This document shows, one piece after another, positions 25,434 through 34,509 of a stretch of 64,000 nucleotides of DNA. The notes beneath the pieces were generated by a model. That model was not told the DNA's origin and searched no databases. It was given only the letters and a program-made list of their open reading frames with translations. The stretch lies in the NCBI RefSeq assembly GCF_046115515.1, contig NZ_CP175953.1; one strand, 5' to 3'. The stretch's first letter is position 1; the number at the start of each line of letters is the position of its first letter. The DNA comes from Gracilimonas sp017641085 (lineage in GTDB: Bacteria > Bacteroidota > Rhodothermia > Balneolales > Balneolaceae). Both the position numbers and the translations under genes were made by a program.

Positions 25434-27166
25434 CCGGTCGGTTCTTCCTTACTCATTTTGCGTGCAAGGACCATGGCTTCGAGTATAATCCAAATCGTGA
25501 ATCCAAGAATGACAGCTCCGAAAATAAAAAGCAGCATGTTTCCTTCCGTATCACCGTAACCCGACCAGTCAAAAATTACCTGTTTACTCATGGCCCAAAG
25601 CGTCATGATTAACAAGAAAATCATAGGTACCAGGGTGTACACAATACTTCGTCCATTTCTTTTCAGCCAGATGCTCACCAACAGTAAACTAATTCCCGCC
25701 AACAACTGATTTGATGTTCCAAACAACGGCCACAGCAAGTACCCCCCGGAACCCAGGCCTCTTGGTCCTTCGGGGAGCAGAACCAATGCTGCACTGGCTC
25801 CAACGGCAATCAGCGTAGAGGTGTGAAGTTTAGTAAGGGGCTGTACTTTATACTCTTCACCCAACTCGTTAATGATATAGCGCATCAGCCGAACGGAAGT
25901 GTCCAGCGTGGTTGCCGCGAAGCTGATCACAATAACAGCAATAATCGTCTTTGCCGCTTCGAGAGGAATGAGCAGTGCTGTTGCTAATTGGGCGGCTCCT
26001 TCCACAAAAATAGTTAACCCAACGGCTCCCGCCTCCGAAAAGGAATGATAGACATCCGTAAATTCGCCGGTGGTGTTGAAATAGGTTACAATTGCCACAA
26101 TGGTGATAAGCGCCAGTGAACCTTCCCCTATAGCCCCGATGTACCCAACAAAGCGCGCATCGGTTTCATTATCCAGCTGCTTGGCAGTTGTTCCTGAAGA
26201 AACTAACCCATGAAATCCGGAAATAGCACCGCAGGCAATGGTTATGAATAGAAGTGGGAACCAGCTCACATCCGAAGTTTCGGGATTGGTTGCCGGGGCG
26301 GTAATCTCCGGGCTGCTCACAAATAATCCCAAATATAAAATACCCAAACCCAGAACCAGCTGATAAGCGTTAATTAAATCGCGCGGTTGTAATAATAACC
26401 ACACAGGTAAGGTTGAAGCGAAGTACACATAGATCATTAAAATGACGATCCAAACGAAAAAAGCCATTTCAATACCTCTCAATCCGAATAAAACGGCATT
26501 ATCAGCTCCCCCAAAGTATTGTATCAGGTCTATTTGAAGAACCGGCACATAGCTGGCGATGATTGCTGTGAAGTACATCACAAAAAGCACCAGGATGGTA
26601 GGGATGATCATACCCCCTGTTTTTTTGAACGACCGATAGCCTATCCAAATAGCAAGGGGAATTTGGATAAAAATGGATAGAACCGTTGCCGGGAAGCTTA
26701 TAAAGAGATTAGAGATCACCCAGGCAAACACTGCATTCACCATCAGCACCAGAATCAGAATGATAAAGAGAAACAAGAGTTTTGCACGTGAACCGATTAG
26801 TTTGTCAGCCAGGGTACCTACCGATTGTCCTTTGTGGCGAACGGATAAAACCATGGTACCGAAATCATGGACTCCGGCCGCAAAAATGGTCCCTAAGACC
26901 ACCCAAAGCATAGCCGGAAGCCAGCCCCAGTATACCGCAATAGCCGGCCCCACAATAGGCGCAGCCCCTGCTATAGAAGTAAAGTGATGACCAAGCAACA
27001 CCCACTTATTGGTGGGAACGAAATCTACCTCATCGCTGAACTCATGAGCCGGCGTCATAAAATCAGGGTTGAGCCTATAGATTTTTTCTGCCAGGAATCT
27101 GGAGTAATACCGATAGCCGATAAAAAATAACACTAACGATGCCGCTGCGACCCAACTTGCCTGCAT
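25430..27166 (-). CDS. CstA-type carbon starvation / pyruvate-peptide transporter
   Basis: 578 residues with many membrane helices. It has the CstA hallmarks: RFLAEKIYRL near the N-terminus, VPTNKWVLLGHHFTSIAGAA, PIVGPAIAVYWGWLPA, GISGFHGLVSSGT-like AISGFHGLVSSGTTAKQL, and ATTLDTSVRLMRYI. It is shorter than the 700-residue E. coli CstA, like other Bacteroidota homologues. The family takes up pyruvate or peptides under carbon limitation. The ATG is at 27164-27166. Confidence 0.92.
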   Translation of the reverse strand: MQASWVAAASLVLFFIGYRYYSRFLAEKIYRLNPDFMTPAHEFSDEVDFVPTNKWVLLGHHFTSIAGAAPIVGPAIAVYWGWLPAMLWVVLGTIFAAGVHDFGTMVLSVRHKGQSVGTLADKLIGSRAKLLFLFIILILVLMVNAVFAWVISNLFISFPATVLSIFIQIPLAIWIGYRSFKKTGGMIIPTILVLFVMYFTAIIASYVPVLQIDLIQYFGGADNAVLFGLRGIEMAFFVWIVILMIYVYFASTLPVWLLLQPRDLINAYQLVLGLGILYLGLFVSSPEITAPATNPETSDVSWFPLLFITIACGAISGFHGLVSSGTTAKQLDNETDARFVGYIGAIGEGSLALITIVAIVTYFNTTGEFTDVYHSFSEAGAVGLTIFVEGAAQLATALLIPLEAAKTIIAVIVISFAATTLDTSVRLMRYIINELGEEYKVQPLTKLHTSTLIAVGASAALVLLPEGPRGLGSGGYLLWPLFGTSNQLLAGISLLLVSIWLKRNGRSIVYTLVPMIFLLIMTLWAMSKQVIFDWSGYGDTEGNMLLFIFGAVILGFTIWIILEAMVLARKMSKEEPTG

Positions 27167-27254
27167 AATTGATTCCGGTTAATTATTAAGTTCCAACAAT
27201 CTGCGACTTAATTACTATTTTTCATTTTGTGATGCAAGCCAACCTGAAACACCA

Positions 27255-27476
27255 ATGTACCAGCGAGATTTTCTTATAAAACTTGTACAGGCCCGAATGC
27301 CCTTCGGCCAATACAAGGATAGGTATATCACTCAGCTTCCCGTTCACTATCTGGAGTGGTTTTCTCGCCAGGGCTGGCCCAACGGTCAGCTTGGGCAATA
27401 TCTCGCCACCATGTTTGAGATTAAAACAAACGGGCTCGATGATGTACTTAAACCTATTATCCGCCAACACCGATAA
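27255..27476 (+). CDS. DUF3820 family protein
   Basis: 73 residues matching DUF3820: MPFGQYKDRYITQLPVHYLE, then WFSRQGWPNGQLGQYLATMF and EIKTNGL. These are the family's key positions (PFG-YK-R, LP-YL-WF, LG-L). The family is sometimes linked to quorum-sensing-regulated virulence factors or nuclease-associated domains, but no role is proven here. It follows the divergent cstA-like gene and stands alone. Confidence 0.82.
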   Translation: MYQRDFLIKLVQARMPFGQYKDRYITQLPVHYLEWFSRQGWPNGQLGQYLATMFEIKTNGLDDVLKPIIRQHR

Positions 27477-27551
27477 AAAATTTCATTTTGTGTGTAACAT
27501 ATTTTTTACACTACGTAAAGAACTTTTGACATCTAACTAACTCCATTTATT

Positions 27552-27998
27552 ATGTCAAAACAAGAAATTTTATCGTGGACCTCTTTAGGATTCTCTCTAT
27601 CCGTTGTATTCTTTTATGTAATGTTCGTTTTTGGCTGGCCTGATACGATTCCTGATTATTCCGACCGGTTTGTTAAGATCTTCTTTAATGTATTCTGGGT
27701 TGCAGTAATTGTGGAATTTATAATAGACCTGACGGAAAGTAAGAACCAGGTCAACAAAGATGAACGGGATGAAAAGATTGAAGCTATCGGCCATAAAAGA
27801 GCCTATTCATTCCTTATCTTAGCTATCGCTGTTATTCTGTTCCAGGTGTTACTCTCCAATCTTATTGGCATGGGCGATAACAACTACCTGTTACTTGGAC
27901 AGCCCAACATGATTTTCCATGCCTTATTCCTGGTTCTATTTACAGCCAGTATTGTGAAGCGAAGCTCCATGCTTTACTACTATCGAAAGAGCTATTGA
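27552..27998 (+). CDS. Small four-helix membrane protein
   Basis: 148 residues with four predicted membrane segments (about 9-29, 42-58, 81-102 and 115-133). The conserved-looking motif NKDERDEKIEAIGHKRAYSF sits between helices 2 and 3. This arrangement, a DUF2178-like membrane protein just ahead of a small HTH gene, is seen in many bacteria, where the pair may sense membrane or stress state. No function is known. The HTH gene begins 1 bp after its stop. Confidence 0.7.
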   Translation: MSKQEILSWTSLGFSLSVVFFYVMFVFGWPDTIPDYSDRFVKIFFNVFWVAVIVEFIIDLTESKNQVNKDERDEKIEAIGHKRAYSFLILAIAVILFQVLLSNLIGMGDNNYLLLGQPNMIFHALFLVLFTASIVKRSSMLYYYRKSY

Positions 27999-27999
27999 T

Positions 28000-28212
28000 A
28001 TGGAAGACGGACAAATTGTAAATCAGATTCGAAAGCTTCGGTTTATGCATGATGAAATGACCCAGGCTGAACTGGCGGAAAAAGTCGGGGTAACGCGCCA
28101 GACCATCAATGCCATAGAAGCCGCTAAATACTCTCCTTCTTTAGAGCTGGCTTTTAAAATTGCGGCCGTATTTGATAAACCTTTGGAAGAGGTATTCAAA
28201 TATAAAATGTAA
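28000..28212 (+). CDS. Small XRE-family HTH regulator
   Basis: 70 residues, almost entirely a helix-turn-helix: TQAELAEKVGVTRQTINAIE and KYSPSLELAFKIAAVFDKPL, followed by EEVFKYK. This is the YgzD/Cro-like group with a DNA-binding helix VTRQTINAIE. It sits directly after the membrane protein gene and would likely control that gene pair. Confidence 0.9.
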   Translation: MEDGQIVNQIRKLRFMHDEMTQAELAEKVGVTRQTINAIEAAKYSPSLELAFKIAAVFDKPLEEVFKYKM

Positions 28213-28551
28213 GTTCTACCAACTTTTTCATTATAAGGCTTTTTTATTCGCAGCTTTTCTCGCTCAATCCAATAAGCTGTGGATAACTTTTATTTTCATA
28301 ATGATGCTGATCCTTCCCCGGTCTTCCTGAGCTATGTCTTCTCATCAATACATAAATACCTCAATAAACAACACCTTAGCTAAAAGCCTTTCTCAGATAA
28401 GAAATCCCCCATCCGTTCAATAAAGAATAATCCATTCCTGTCGATAAACAATTCGAATCGGGGTAAAAAAGCCCCTTAACAAATGAACCCGGATTTTGAT
28501 GTGGATAAGTCGAAAGAAGAGTTCAATACAACAAACATAAATTTATTCATC
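28213..28551. other. Non-coding stretch with two perfect DnaA boxes
   Basis: 339 bp with no convincing gene. TGTGGATAA occurs exactly at 28278-28286 and again at 28500-28508. A short GGGG/CCCC hairpin lies near 28460-28475. The second box falls within an in-frame upstream extension of the porin gene that I judge to be non-coding. The function of the boxes is unknown; they could titrate DnaA or regulate the porin. Confidence 0.5.
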
Positions 28552-29730
28552 ATGTTAAAAATGAAAATTTCGGCTTTAGCAACTTTTCTTGTGTTGGTGG
28601 TTGGTTTGGAAAACGCTTATACACAAGGCTTTTGGGAGCCGGTAACTAATATTACAGGATACATTTCCACAGAGTTTAATTATTTCGATGACCTTGATGG
28701 TTATGAAGTAAGCTACGGTGCCGCCGTATCTGAAGCAGGCATGTTAGTAACCTACCGGCCTACTTCAAATTTCAGTATTAAAAGTGTATTTGTTTACCGT
28801 CCGGGATATGACTTCGACCTTATGCTCAACGAAGCGTTTGGTGAACTCAATACCTCAGATGCTTTAAAAATTAAAGTAGGACGTTTCCTGACTCCATTAA
28901 GTCCGATGAACACCTACTACTATGCACCGGTAAATACCAGTGCAACTCTGCCAATCATTATTACCAATAATGAAAACTTTCCTCTGAACATAGATGGTAT
29001 TTCTCTGAATGGTTCACTTGGTGAATCATTTAAATTGAAATACGATGTTTTCGGAGGCGGATATACCAACTCAACCTGGAAACCTTCCGGAGCCATTAGC
29101 TTTTTTGGGCAGGAAGTTCCTTACTACAAAGCTCAGATCAATTCCCAGTTTACCATTGGTGAATCTTATAATGGATCTTACAATGTAGGCGTTGGCGGTA
29201 AAGTCAGTGTAGCTTATGAAAGCTATGTTGAAGTAGGTGCCGGCTTCTTTAATCCTAAAAAAGAAACCATGCCAATTGCTATAACCTTGCCCCCAAATGC
29301 ATTAGGTGCAGGCTCACCGGCTATGAATATTACCTCACCTACAGGCATTAAACGACCTACATGGGGTTATAATGCAAAACTTAAATACGGAAATACCGAA
29401 GTGAATGCAGAGTATTGGACCGGTGATATACAGCTGGATGCCATTGCTTATGACTTTACCGGAGGAGCAGGAAGCCCAACCGTGCTTCAGGCAGAAAGTG
29501 AAGTTGAATTAGAAGGACGTTTTATTCAGTTAAGTCACCGCATAGATAAATTCATTCCTTATGCCCGGTACGAGTTTCAACATACATCTGACGCCAAGTA
29601 CAAAAGATATTCTGCAGGGATTAACTACAAGCCCAGCTTTACCCGTACTGTAAAATTAGAGTATGTGCATTACGAACATAAGTCCGGCAATATCAATGGA
29701 CTTGTTGCTGCCTTAATCTATTCATTCTAA
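28552..29730 (+). CDS. Outer-membrane porin-like beta-barrel
   Basis: 392 residues from ATG 28552, placed just before a signal peptide (MKISALATFLVLVVGLENAY). The mature protein has an N-terminal GYISTEFNYF, repeated amphipathic strands and a final LEYVHYEHKSGN/LVAALIYSF strand with C-terminal Phe, typical of outer-membrane porins (phosphate-selective or related). It directly precedes a small periplasmic binding-like protein, 10 bp away, which suggests joint uptake of an anion. A longer start at 28483 is possible but lacks a signal sequence at the N-terminus. Confidence 0.75.
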   Translation: MLKMKISALATFLVLVVGLENAYTQGFWEPVTNITGYISTEFNYFDDLDGYEVSYGAAVSEAGMLVTYRPTSNFSIKSVFVYRPGYDFDLMLNEAFGELNTSDALKIKVGRFLTPLSPMNTYYYAPVNTSATLPIIITNNENFPLNIDGISLNGSLGESFKLKYDVFGGGYTNSTWKPSGAISFFGQEVPYYKAQINSQFTIGESYNGSYNVGVGGKVSVAYESYVEVGAGFFNPKKETMPIAITLPPNALGAGSPAMNITSPTGIKRPTWGYNAKLKYGNTEVNAEYWTGDIQLDAIAYDFTGGAGSPTVLQAESEVELEGRFIQLSHRIDKFIPYARYEFQHTSDAKYKRYSAGINYKPSFTRTVKLEYVHYEHKSGNINGLVAALIYSF

Positions 29731-29740
29731 AGGAGTAAAA

Positions 29741-30172
29741 ATGAACACCATGAAAAAAATATTTATCACAGCTGTCCTCCTCCTTGTTTTTGGAATGAGT
29801 GAACTGGCTGCGCAATCTTTTAAAGTGATTGTGAACGAAGCGAATGCTACCGAAAGCATTTCCAAAAAAGACCTCTCAGACATTTTTCTGAAGAAGAAAA
29901 CCAAATGGAATAGTGGTTCTGATATTACACCTGTTGATCAGGGTATCCGTTCTACAACACGTGCTGCTTTTTCTTTGGAAGTGCACGGACAGAGTATCGG
30001 ATCCATCCGAAGTTACTGGCAGCAAGCGGCCTTTTCAGGTGCCGGAACTGCATCTTTGGAAAGATCAAGCGATGCTGATGTAATTGCTTTTGTGAAATCG
30101 TACCCGGATGCGGTTGGTTATGTATCTGAAGCTGCGGATGTATCCGGAGTTAAGGTTCTAACCATCGAATAA
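29741..30172 (+). CDS. Short PstS-like periplasmic phosphate-binding-type protein
   Basis: 143 residues with signal peptide (KKIFITAVLLLVFGMSELAA). The core follows the phosphate-binding PBP_like_2 pattern: ISKKDLSDIFLKKKTKW, then VDQGIRSTTRAAFS, and PDAVGYVSE. It is only about half of a typical PstS, but stand-alone versions of this size exist next to porins. The ATG at 29741 follows a clear AGGAG. No ABC permease genes are nearby, so it may feed a transporter elsewhere or act as a sensor. Phosphate is the likely but unproven ligand. Confidence 0.75.
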   Translation: MNTMKKIFITAVLLLVFGMSELAAQSFKVIVNEANATESISKKDLSDIFLKKKTKWNSGSDITPVDQGIRSTTRAAFSLEVHGQSIGSIRSYWQQAAFSGAGTASLERSSDADVIAFVKSYPDAVGYVSEAADVSGVKVLTIE

Positions 30173-30218
30173 TCCTGATAAAAATAGAGTAGTACGATCT
30201 TATCTTTTACGATTAAGA

Positions 30219-30250
30219 AAAAGCCGGTTAAAAATTAATCGGCTTTTTTT
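30219..30250. terminator. Terminator after the porin/binding-protein pair
   Basis: AGCCG and CGGCT close a hairpin whose inner GTTAA/TTAAT bases also pair, followed by a run of seven T residues rightward. A-rich sequence on the other side lets it serve the leftward DUF2914 gene too. Confidence 0.82.
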
Positions 30251-30261
30251 ATATCCAAAGC

Positions 30262-31353
30262 TCAAAAAGTTCGACTGGATAAACGGTAAGGCTGGGCAGT
30301 TGAATCAATATCTATTTCAAAACTTATGATTCCCAGTACCAGTCCTTCTTTGGTGATTACGTCCACCTTCCACTCTCCTTCCATCATCTTATTCTTGTAG
30401 GTATATCCCCGAAATCCTTCATCCCGGCCGCCTGTTATTTCGAAACCGATTTCGTCTATTACTTCCCAATTATTGGTATGTGGACTATACCATTTCCACC
30501 GGTGCAATACATCTTTTCTGAAATCAGATGGAGCAAAAATAGACGTAAATACATACACATTAGATCCCGGTTCATATTCAAACTGGTGCCGGTTATCCTT
30601 CCAGATTTTATACCAGGGCTCGCGCTCATAGGTCACAACATACGTGTCATCGCTGCGCTCAACATGATGAGCAACCAAGCCTTCATCCAGTGCAAGAGGA
30701 ACCGGAGGAATTAAGTTGAAGAAGTAAAACGTATGGATAAGCAGGTATATCCCAAAAATGAAGCCCAGCATCTTACCAAAACTTATTTCTTTTCGGGTTG
30801 ATGGGCTGGCGTTGTAGATATAAATAATGAGCCCAAGCGTGATCCCTAAACTAATGGCACCCGACAGCATAAAAATAAACTGATTCATGGTTCCAACTAC
30901 CATCGGTACAAAGAAGGTGAAGAAGGTAAAGTTCACAAAAAAGTACGCGCTGAACTGAAGGTACTTGTTAGAGATCCGTTTCTTGAGCAACTCATTTGCA
31001 AATAACAACACCACAAGGATGATGAAGAAAATGACCGTTTTGGAAAAGGATACGCTTCGGGAAAAGTAAATCACGTATGCGCTGCATAATCCTCCCAAAA
31101 AAAACTGAATGGCTAACGGCAGATAATCCTGATATTTCTCAAAAAAGGTACCTTCCCATTTTCCATCATCAGCAAGATTGAATAGGTACAGACAAACGGT
31201 AAGTGAACTAAGGTATGTACATAAAATGATGCGATCGTATAAGCGATCAATTCGTCCAAGAGTCAGCGAATCCCACACAAAACCGGCCATAAAAAAGACC
31301 ACCGGTAAATACCGCTGGTTAGCACGCGCAAAAGCCCGAAACCTGTTGATCAT
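30262..31353 (-). CDS. DUF2914 membrane protein
   Basis: 363 residues. The first 225 residues hold about seven membrane helices. The rest is a soluble DUF2914 domain: VYVFTSIFAPSDFRKDVLHR, WKWY and ITGGRDEGFRGYTYKNKMME, then GEWKVDVITKEGLVLGIISF. DUF2914 in proteobacteria is found alone or at the end of membrane proteins, with unknown role. It is transcribed leftward and shares the terminator above. Confidence 0.8.
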   Translation of the reverse strand: MINRFRAFARANQRYLPVVFFMAGFVWDSLTLGRIDRLYDRIILCTYLSSLTVCLYLFNLADDGKWEGTFFEKYQDYLPLAIQFFLGGLCSAYVIYFSRSVSFSKTVIFFIILVVLLFANELLKKRISNKYLQFSAYFFVNFTFFTFFVPMVVGTMNQFIFMLSGAISLGITLGLIIYIYNASPSTRKEISFGKMLGFIFGIYLLIHTFYFFNLIPPVPLALDEGLVAHHVERSDDTYVVTYEREPWYKIWKDNRHQFEYEPGSNVYVFTSIFAPSDFRKDVLHRWKWYSPHTNNWEVIDEIGFEITGGRDEGFRGYTYKNKMMEGEWKVDVITKEGLVLGIISFEIDIDSTAQPYRLSSRTF

Positions 31354-31540
31354 GTAAGATGCATTAATACTTCATTTAGAATTGACATCCAAGATAGGGC
31401 AGAAGGATGTTTTTATCAGAAAATATGTTGAACCATGATTAGAAGGATTATGAGATTACCTTGATTTGACCTTTACAATCCTGGTCATTCTTTTATCCCG
31501 TAAATTGTGGTTCAAAGATAGTTGGCTTTCCCTATTTTTT

Positions 31541-32815
31541 TTACTTAATCAGTGTCATCTTTTTTCTTTCTACAAAAGAGGATGTTTTCAACTCGTAGAA
31601 GTAGATACCGCCGGAAAGTTGGGAGGCATCGAAGGTGATAGTATGATTTCCTGTCGATTTTAGTCCGCTATACAATTGATCCACTTTTCTACCCAGAATA
31701 TTATAGACAGAAATCACAACGCTGGAAGGTTGTAATAAAGTAAACCTAATATTTGTGGTAGGATTAAAAGGATTGGGATAGTTCTGTTCTAAACTGATAC
31801 CGTGAGCTTGGGTTGGGTCTTTATCCTCAGAAGAGGTTATCACTCTAAATCGGTTGTTTCTGTAAATCCGTTGATTGGTAACCAGGTACCCTGTTCTATT
31901 TTTTGTGAAAAGAACATCATTAATTTGCGTGTCGGGGTCGATAACCGTTTTGGTCCAGCTGTTAAATCCATTTGTTGTTTCCAGCAACACACCCTTATCC
32001 CCGGAAACAAATACCGTATCCTCACTGATTCCATTAATGGATATATAATCATTAAGAGGGAGCTCGATAACCTGCCAGGTATTTCCTAAATCATGAGACT
32101 TAAAAAGCTTTTTTGGATATCCACGGGAATTTGACAGAACATACACCGAATTTCCCTCTATATAAGAATCCACAAAATAATGGGAGAGTATATTTTTCTC
32201 TTTTACCGGAAGGGGAAGTGGATTTAAATTCTCGCCGTCATCCGAAGTTCTGTACACAAAATAATTAGTTATAAACAAGTTTCTCTGTCCGCCCCCTAAT
32301 TTGAAATCGATCAGGGTTTCCCGCTCATACATGGTTTCTCCATGGTTACCGAACAAAGTGCTATAATCAGCTATGGTTTCCCACGATTCTCCACCATTGG
32401 TCGATCTCAGTAATTTTCTACCACCCACATAAATGGTTTCCCGGCCTATGGTGAACATAGACTCCAGGTAAAGTGGCTCATCCACCCCAAGCAGATCTAC
32501 CGACCATGATTGTCCCCCATCTTTGGTTCTATGGAGATTGTCTTCCGGGCCTAAAGCCAGTCCGTTTAAAGAATCATAAAAAGTGAATTCTTCAATGTTA
32601 TATACTTCCGGTATTTGAAGAAATTCGCTGGTCTCAAAGCCATCATTTGTTTTGTAGAAATGATCGTACCCGTTGTAAAGGGCAAAACCCAGGTCATCAT
32701 CCAGAAAGTAGAGTCCGCCAAAAACGTACGAATCAGTTCTATACACCTCTTCCCATTGAGCAAAGGCCGTGCTTGTACTGAAAAGACATAAAAAGAAAAG
32801 CAGAAATTTTTTCAT
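31541..32815 (-). CDS. Secreted YCF48-like repeat protein with C-terminal type IX sorting domain
   Basis: 424 residues. Signal peptide FLLFFLCLFSTSTAFAQ. The body is a beta-propeller of YCF48/BNR-like repeats (KTNDGFET, RTKDGGQSWS, RSTNGGESWE, KSHDLGNTWQ, ETTNGFNSWT). The last 80 residues are a Por secretion-type domain with YPNPFNPTTNIRFTLLQPS, VYNILGRKV and GGIYFYELKT. That C-terminal domain is typical of Balneolota, Rhodothermota and Ignavibacteria. The protein is likely exported across the outer membrane and attached to the surface. The propeller's partner is unknown. Confidence 0.87.
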   Translation of the reverse strand: MKKFLLFFLCLFSTSTAFAQWEEVYRTDSYVFGGLYFLDDDLGFALYNGYDHFYKTNDGFETSEFLQIPEVYNIEEFTFYDSLNGLALGPEDNLHRTKDGGQSWSVDLLGVDEPLYLESMFTIGRETIYVGGRKLLRSTNGGESWETIADYSTLFGNHGETMYERETLIDFKLGGGQRNLFITNYFVYRTSDDGENLNPLPLPVKEKNILSHYFVDSYIEGNSVYVLSNSRGYPKKLFKSHDLGNTWQVIELPLNDYISINGISEDTVFVSGDKGVLLETTNGFNSWTKTVIDPDTQINDVLFTKNRTGYLVTNQRIYRNNRFRVITSSEDKDPTQAHGISLEQNYPNPFNPTTNIRFTLLQPSSVVISVYNILGRKVDQLYSGLKSTGNHTITFDASQLSGGIYFYELKTSSFVERKKMTLIK

Positions 32816-32905
32816 ACAGACTGAATTTTTTATCGGCTTCTCTCAATAACAGCACATTCAGCCAAATAGTTTAACAGCCTTAGAAATGAAATATAAGTGG
32901 TTTTT

Positions 32906-33391
32906 TTAAGGCAGAGCCACCTCTGCTTCAAAATTTCCCTTTATCGAAATCTCATCACCCGGTTCATAACTGTTGAAAGAACGCTCTACAACCACTCTAA
33001 AATTAAAACTTCCCCTGATTTTATTAGATGAAGTATTGTAATTGGTAACCGTGACGGAGGGAACCACACTATCGTAATCAAGGCCGGCATAAGTTCCGAT
33101 AGCATCACCACCGGTAACAAAATAATAAGAAGGTTTTCTAACCTGGTATTTACCTAAGCTTCCATCAAAATCAACAATAGAAAACTCAAGGTTTTCTGAA
33201 TTTTCCCATTCTCCTTTTCTGCCAATGATAACAATGTCTGCATTCCCCACATCATTCTGATAGGCAAGAGCCTCAGCTGAAAAGGATTTAGATCCTATAT
33301 TCGCTTCAAAACTTTTACCGTCTGAATCGGCATTAAATATGGAACACCCGCTAATGAGTACAACAGTAAATAGTAAAAGTAGTTTTTTCAT
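32906..33391 (-). CDS. Lipoprotein of unknown function (DUF6252-like)
   Basis: 161 residues. The N-terminal signal ends in a lipobox (LLFTVVLISGC), so the mature protein would be lipid-anchored by Cys16. The body is beta-rich, with FEANIGSKSFSAEAL at the start and RGSFNFRVVVERSFN then ISIKGNFEAEV at the end, as in small Bacteroidota lipoproteins of DUF6252 type. Function is unknown. It is leftward and lies between the T9SS cargo gene and purM. Confidence 0.72.
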   Translation of the reverse strand: MKKLLLLFTVVLISGCSIFNADSDGKSFEANIGSKSFSAEALAYQNDVGNADIVIIGRKGEWENSENLEFSIVDFDGSLGKYQVRKPSYYFVTGGDAIGTYAGLDYDSVVPSVTVTNYNTSSNKIRGSFNFRVVVERSFNSYEPGDEISIKGNFEAEVALP

Positions 33392-33443
33392 GAGGTTGGT
33401 AATTATAGTTCGTTTTAAGTTAAACTAATCATTAACCGATTTA

Positions 33444-34451
33444 TTATCTCACAGTTCCAATCTTAAAAACCTCTTCTCCCAAATCTTCCGCTCTTTTAGT
33501 AACAGCATCCACCTGATCTTCAGAAACCACGGCAATCAGTCCAATTCCTAAATTGAAGGTAGCTTGCATATCCTCTTCCGGTACGTTCCCGATTTCCTGG
33601 ATCAGGTTATATACCGGAGGACGTTCCCAGCTGTCCCAGTTTATATCCAGTTTGAGTCCTTCCGGGAGAATACGCTTGGTGTTCCCTACAATTCCGCCGC
33701 CGGTGATATGGGAGAAACCATTCACCCCGTTCATTTCTTTCAACTCAGTAATTAATGGCAAATAGGACTTGTGAACTTTGAGCAGTTCATCCCCTACCGT
33801 ACTTCCCAACTCTTCTACATAGTTTTCTACTTTATACTTACTGAAAAGCACTTTTCGGGCAAGAGAATATCCATTGGTGTGCAGCCCGGTGCTTTTGAAG
33901 CCCAACAGTACGTCATCTTTTTCAATGTCGGATCCATTGATCACTTTGTCTTCATCCACGATACCTACGATAGTGCCGGCCAGGTCAAATTCACCGGAAT
34001 CGTAAATATCCGGCATTTCGGCTGTTTCACCTCCAATCAGAGCTACACCATTTTCTTTGCAGGCTTTGGCAAATCCTTTTACCACATCCACACCTACATG
34101 CTGCTCCAGCTTACCGGTCGAAAAATAATCCAGAAAGAATAAAGGCTTGGCTCCGCAAACAGCAATGTCATTTACGCAGTGATTTACTAAATCCTGCCCA
34201 ACGGTATCATACTTACCGGCTTTAAAAGCCACAATGAGTTTAGTCCCTACACCATCAACAGAACTCACAAAAACCGGTTTCTTGTAAGAGCCTAAATCCG
34301 GTTTAAAAAATCCTCCAAAGCCACCAATGTTAGAAAGCACTTCCGGTCCGTGAGTATCTTTAACCACGCCTTTAATGGACTCTACCATTTCTTCCCCGGC
34401 TTTGATATCTACTCCGGAATCTTTGTATGTAATTTGTTTCTTGTCACTCAT
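33444..34451 (-). CDS. purM: Phosphoribosylformylglycinamidine cyclo-ligase
   Basis: 335 residues of PurM (AIR synthetase). Signatures: DIKAGEEMVESIKGVVKDTH, VSSVDGVGTKLIVAF (ATP site), VNDIAVCGAKPLFFLDYFST, IGGETAEMPDIYDSGEFDLA and FSHITGGGIVGN. It converts formylglycinamidine ribonucleotide to AIR in purine synthesis. No other purine gene is adjacent. The ATG is at 34449-34451. Confidence 0.95.
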   Translation of the reverse strand: MSDKKQITYKDSGVDIKAGEEMVESIKGVVKDTHGPEVLSNIGGFGGFFKPDLGSYKKPVFVSSVDGVGTKLIVAFKAGKYDTVGQDLVNHCVNDIAVCGAKPLFFLDYFSTGKLEQHVGVDVVKGFAKACKENGVALIGGETAEMPDIYDSGEFDLAGTIVGIVDEDKVINGSDIEKDDVLLGFKSTGLHTNGYSLARKVLFSKYKVENYVEELGSTVGDELLKVHKSYLPLITELKEMNGVNGFSHITGGGIVGNTKRILPEGLKLDINWDSWERPPVYNLIQEIGNVPEEDMQATFNLGIGLIAVVSEDQVDAVTKRAEDLGEEVFKIGTVR

Positions 34452-34509
34452 GTAATCGTTTATTTGAATTTGCCATGAAGGCTCTAAAACACTAAAGGTT
34501 AAGTATTAC

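Noticed and set aside
26780..26800. Possible third parS (TTGCACGTGAAC) in the CstA-like gene
   Set aside because: Only the CACGTGAA core fits; four or more bases differ from the 16-bp consensus, and it lies in a coding region with no other sign.
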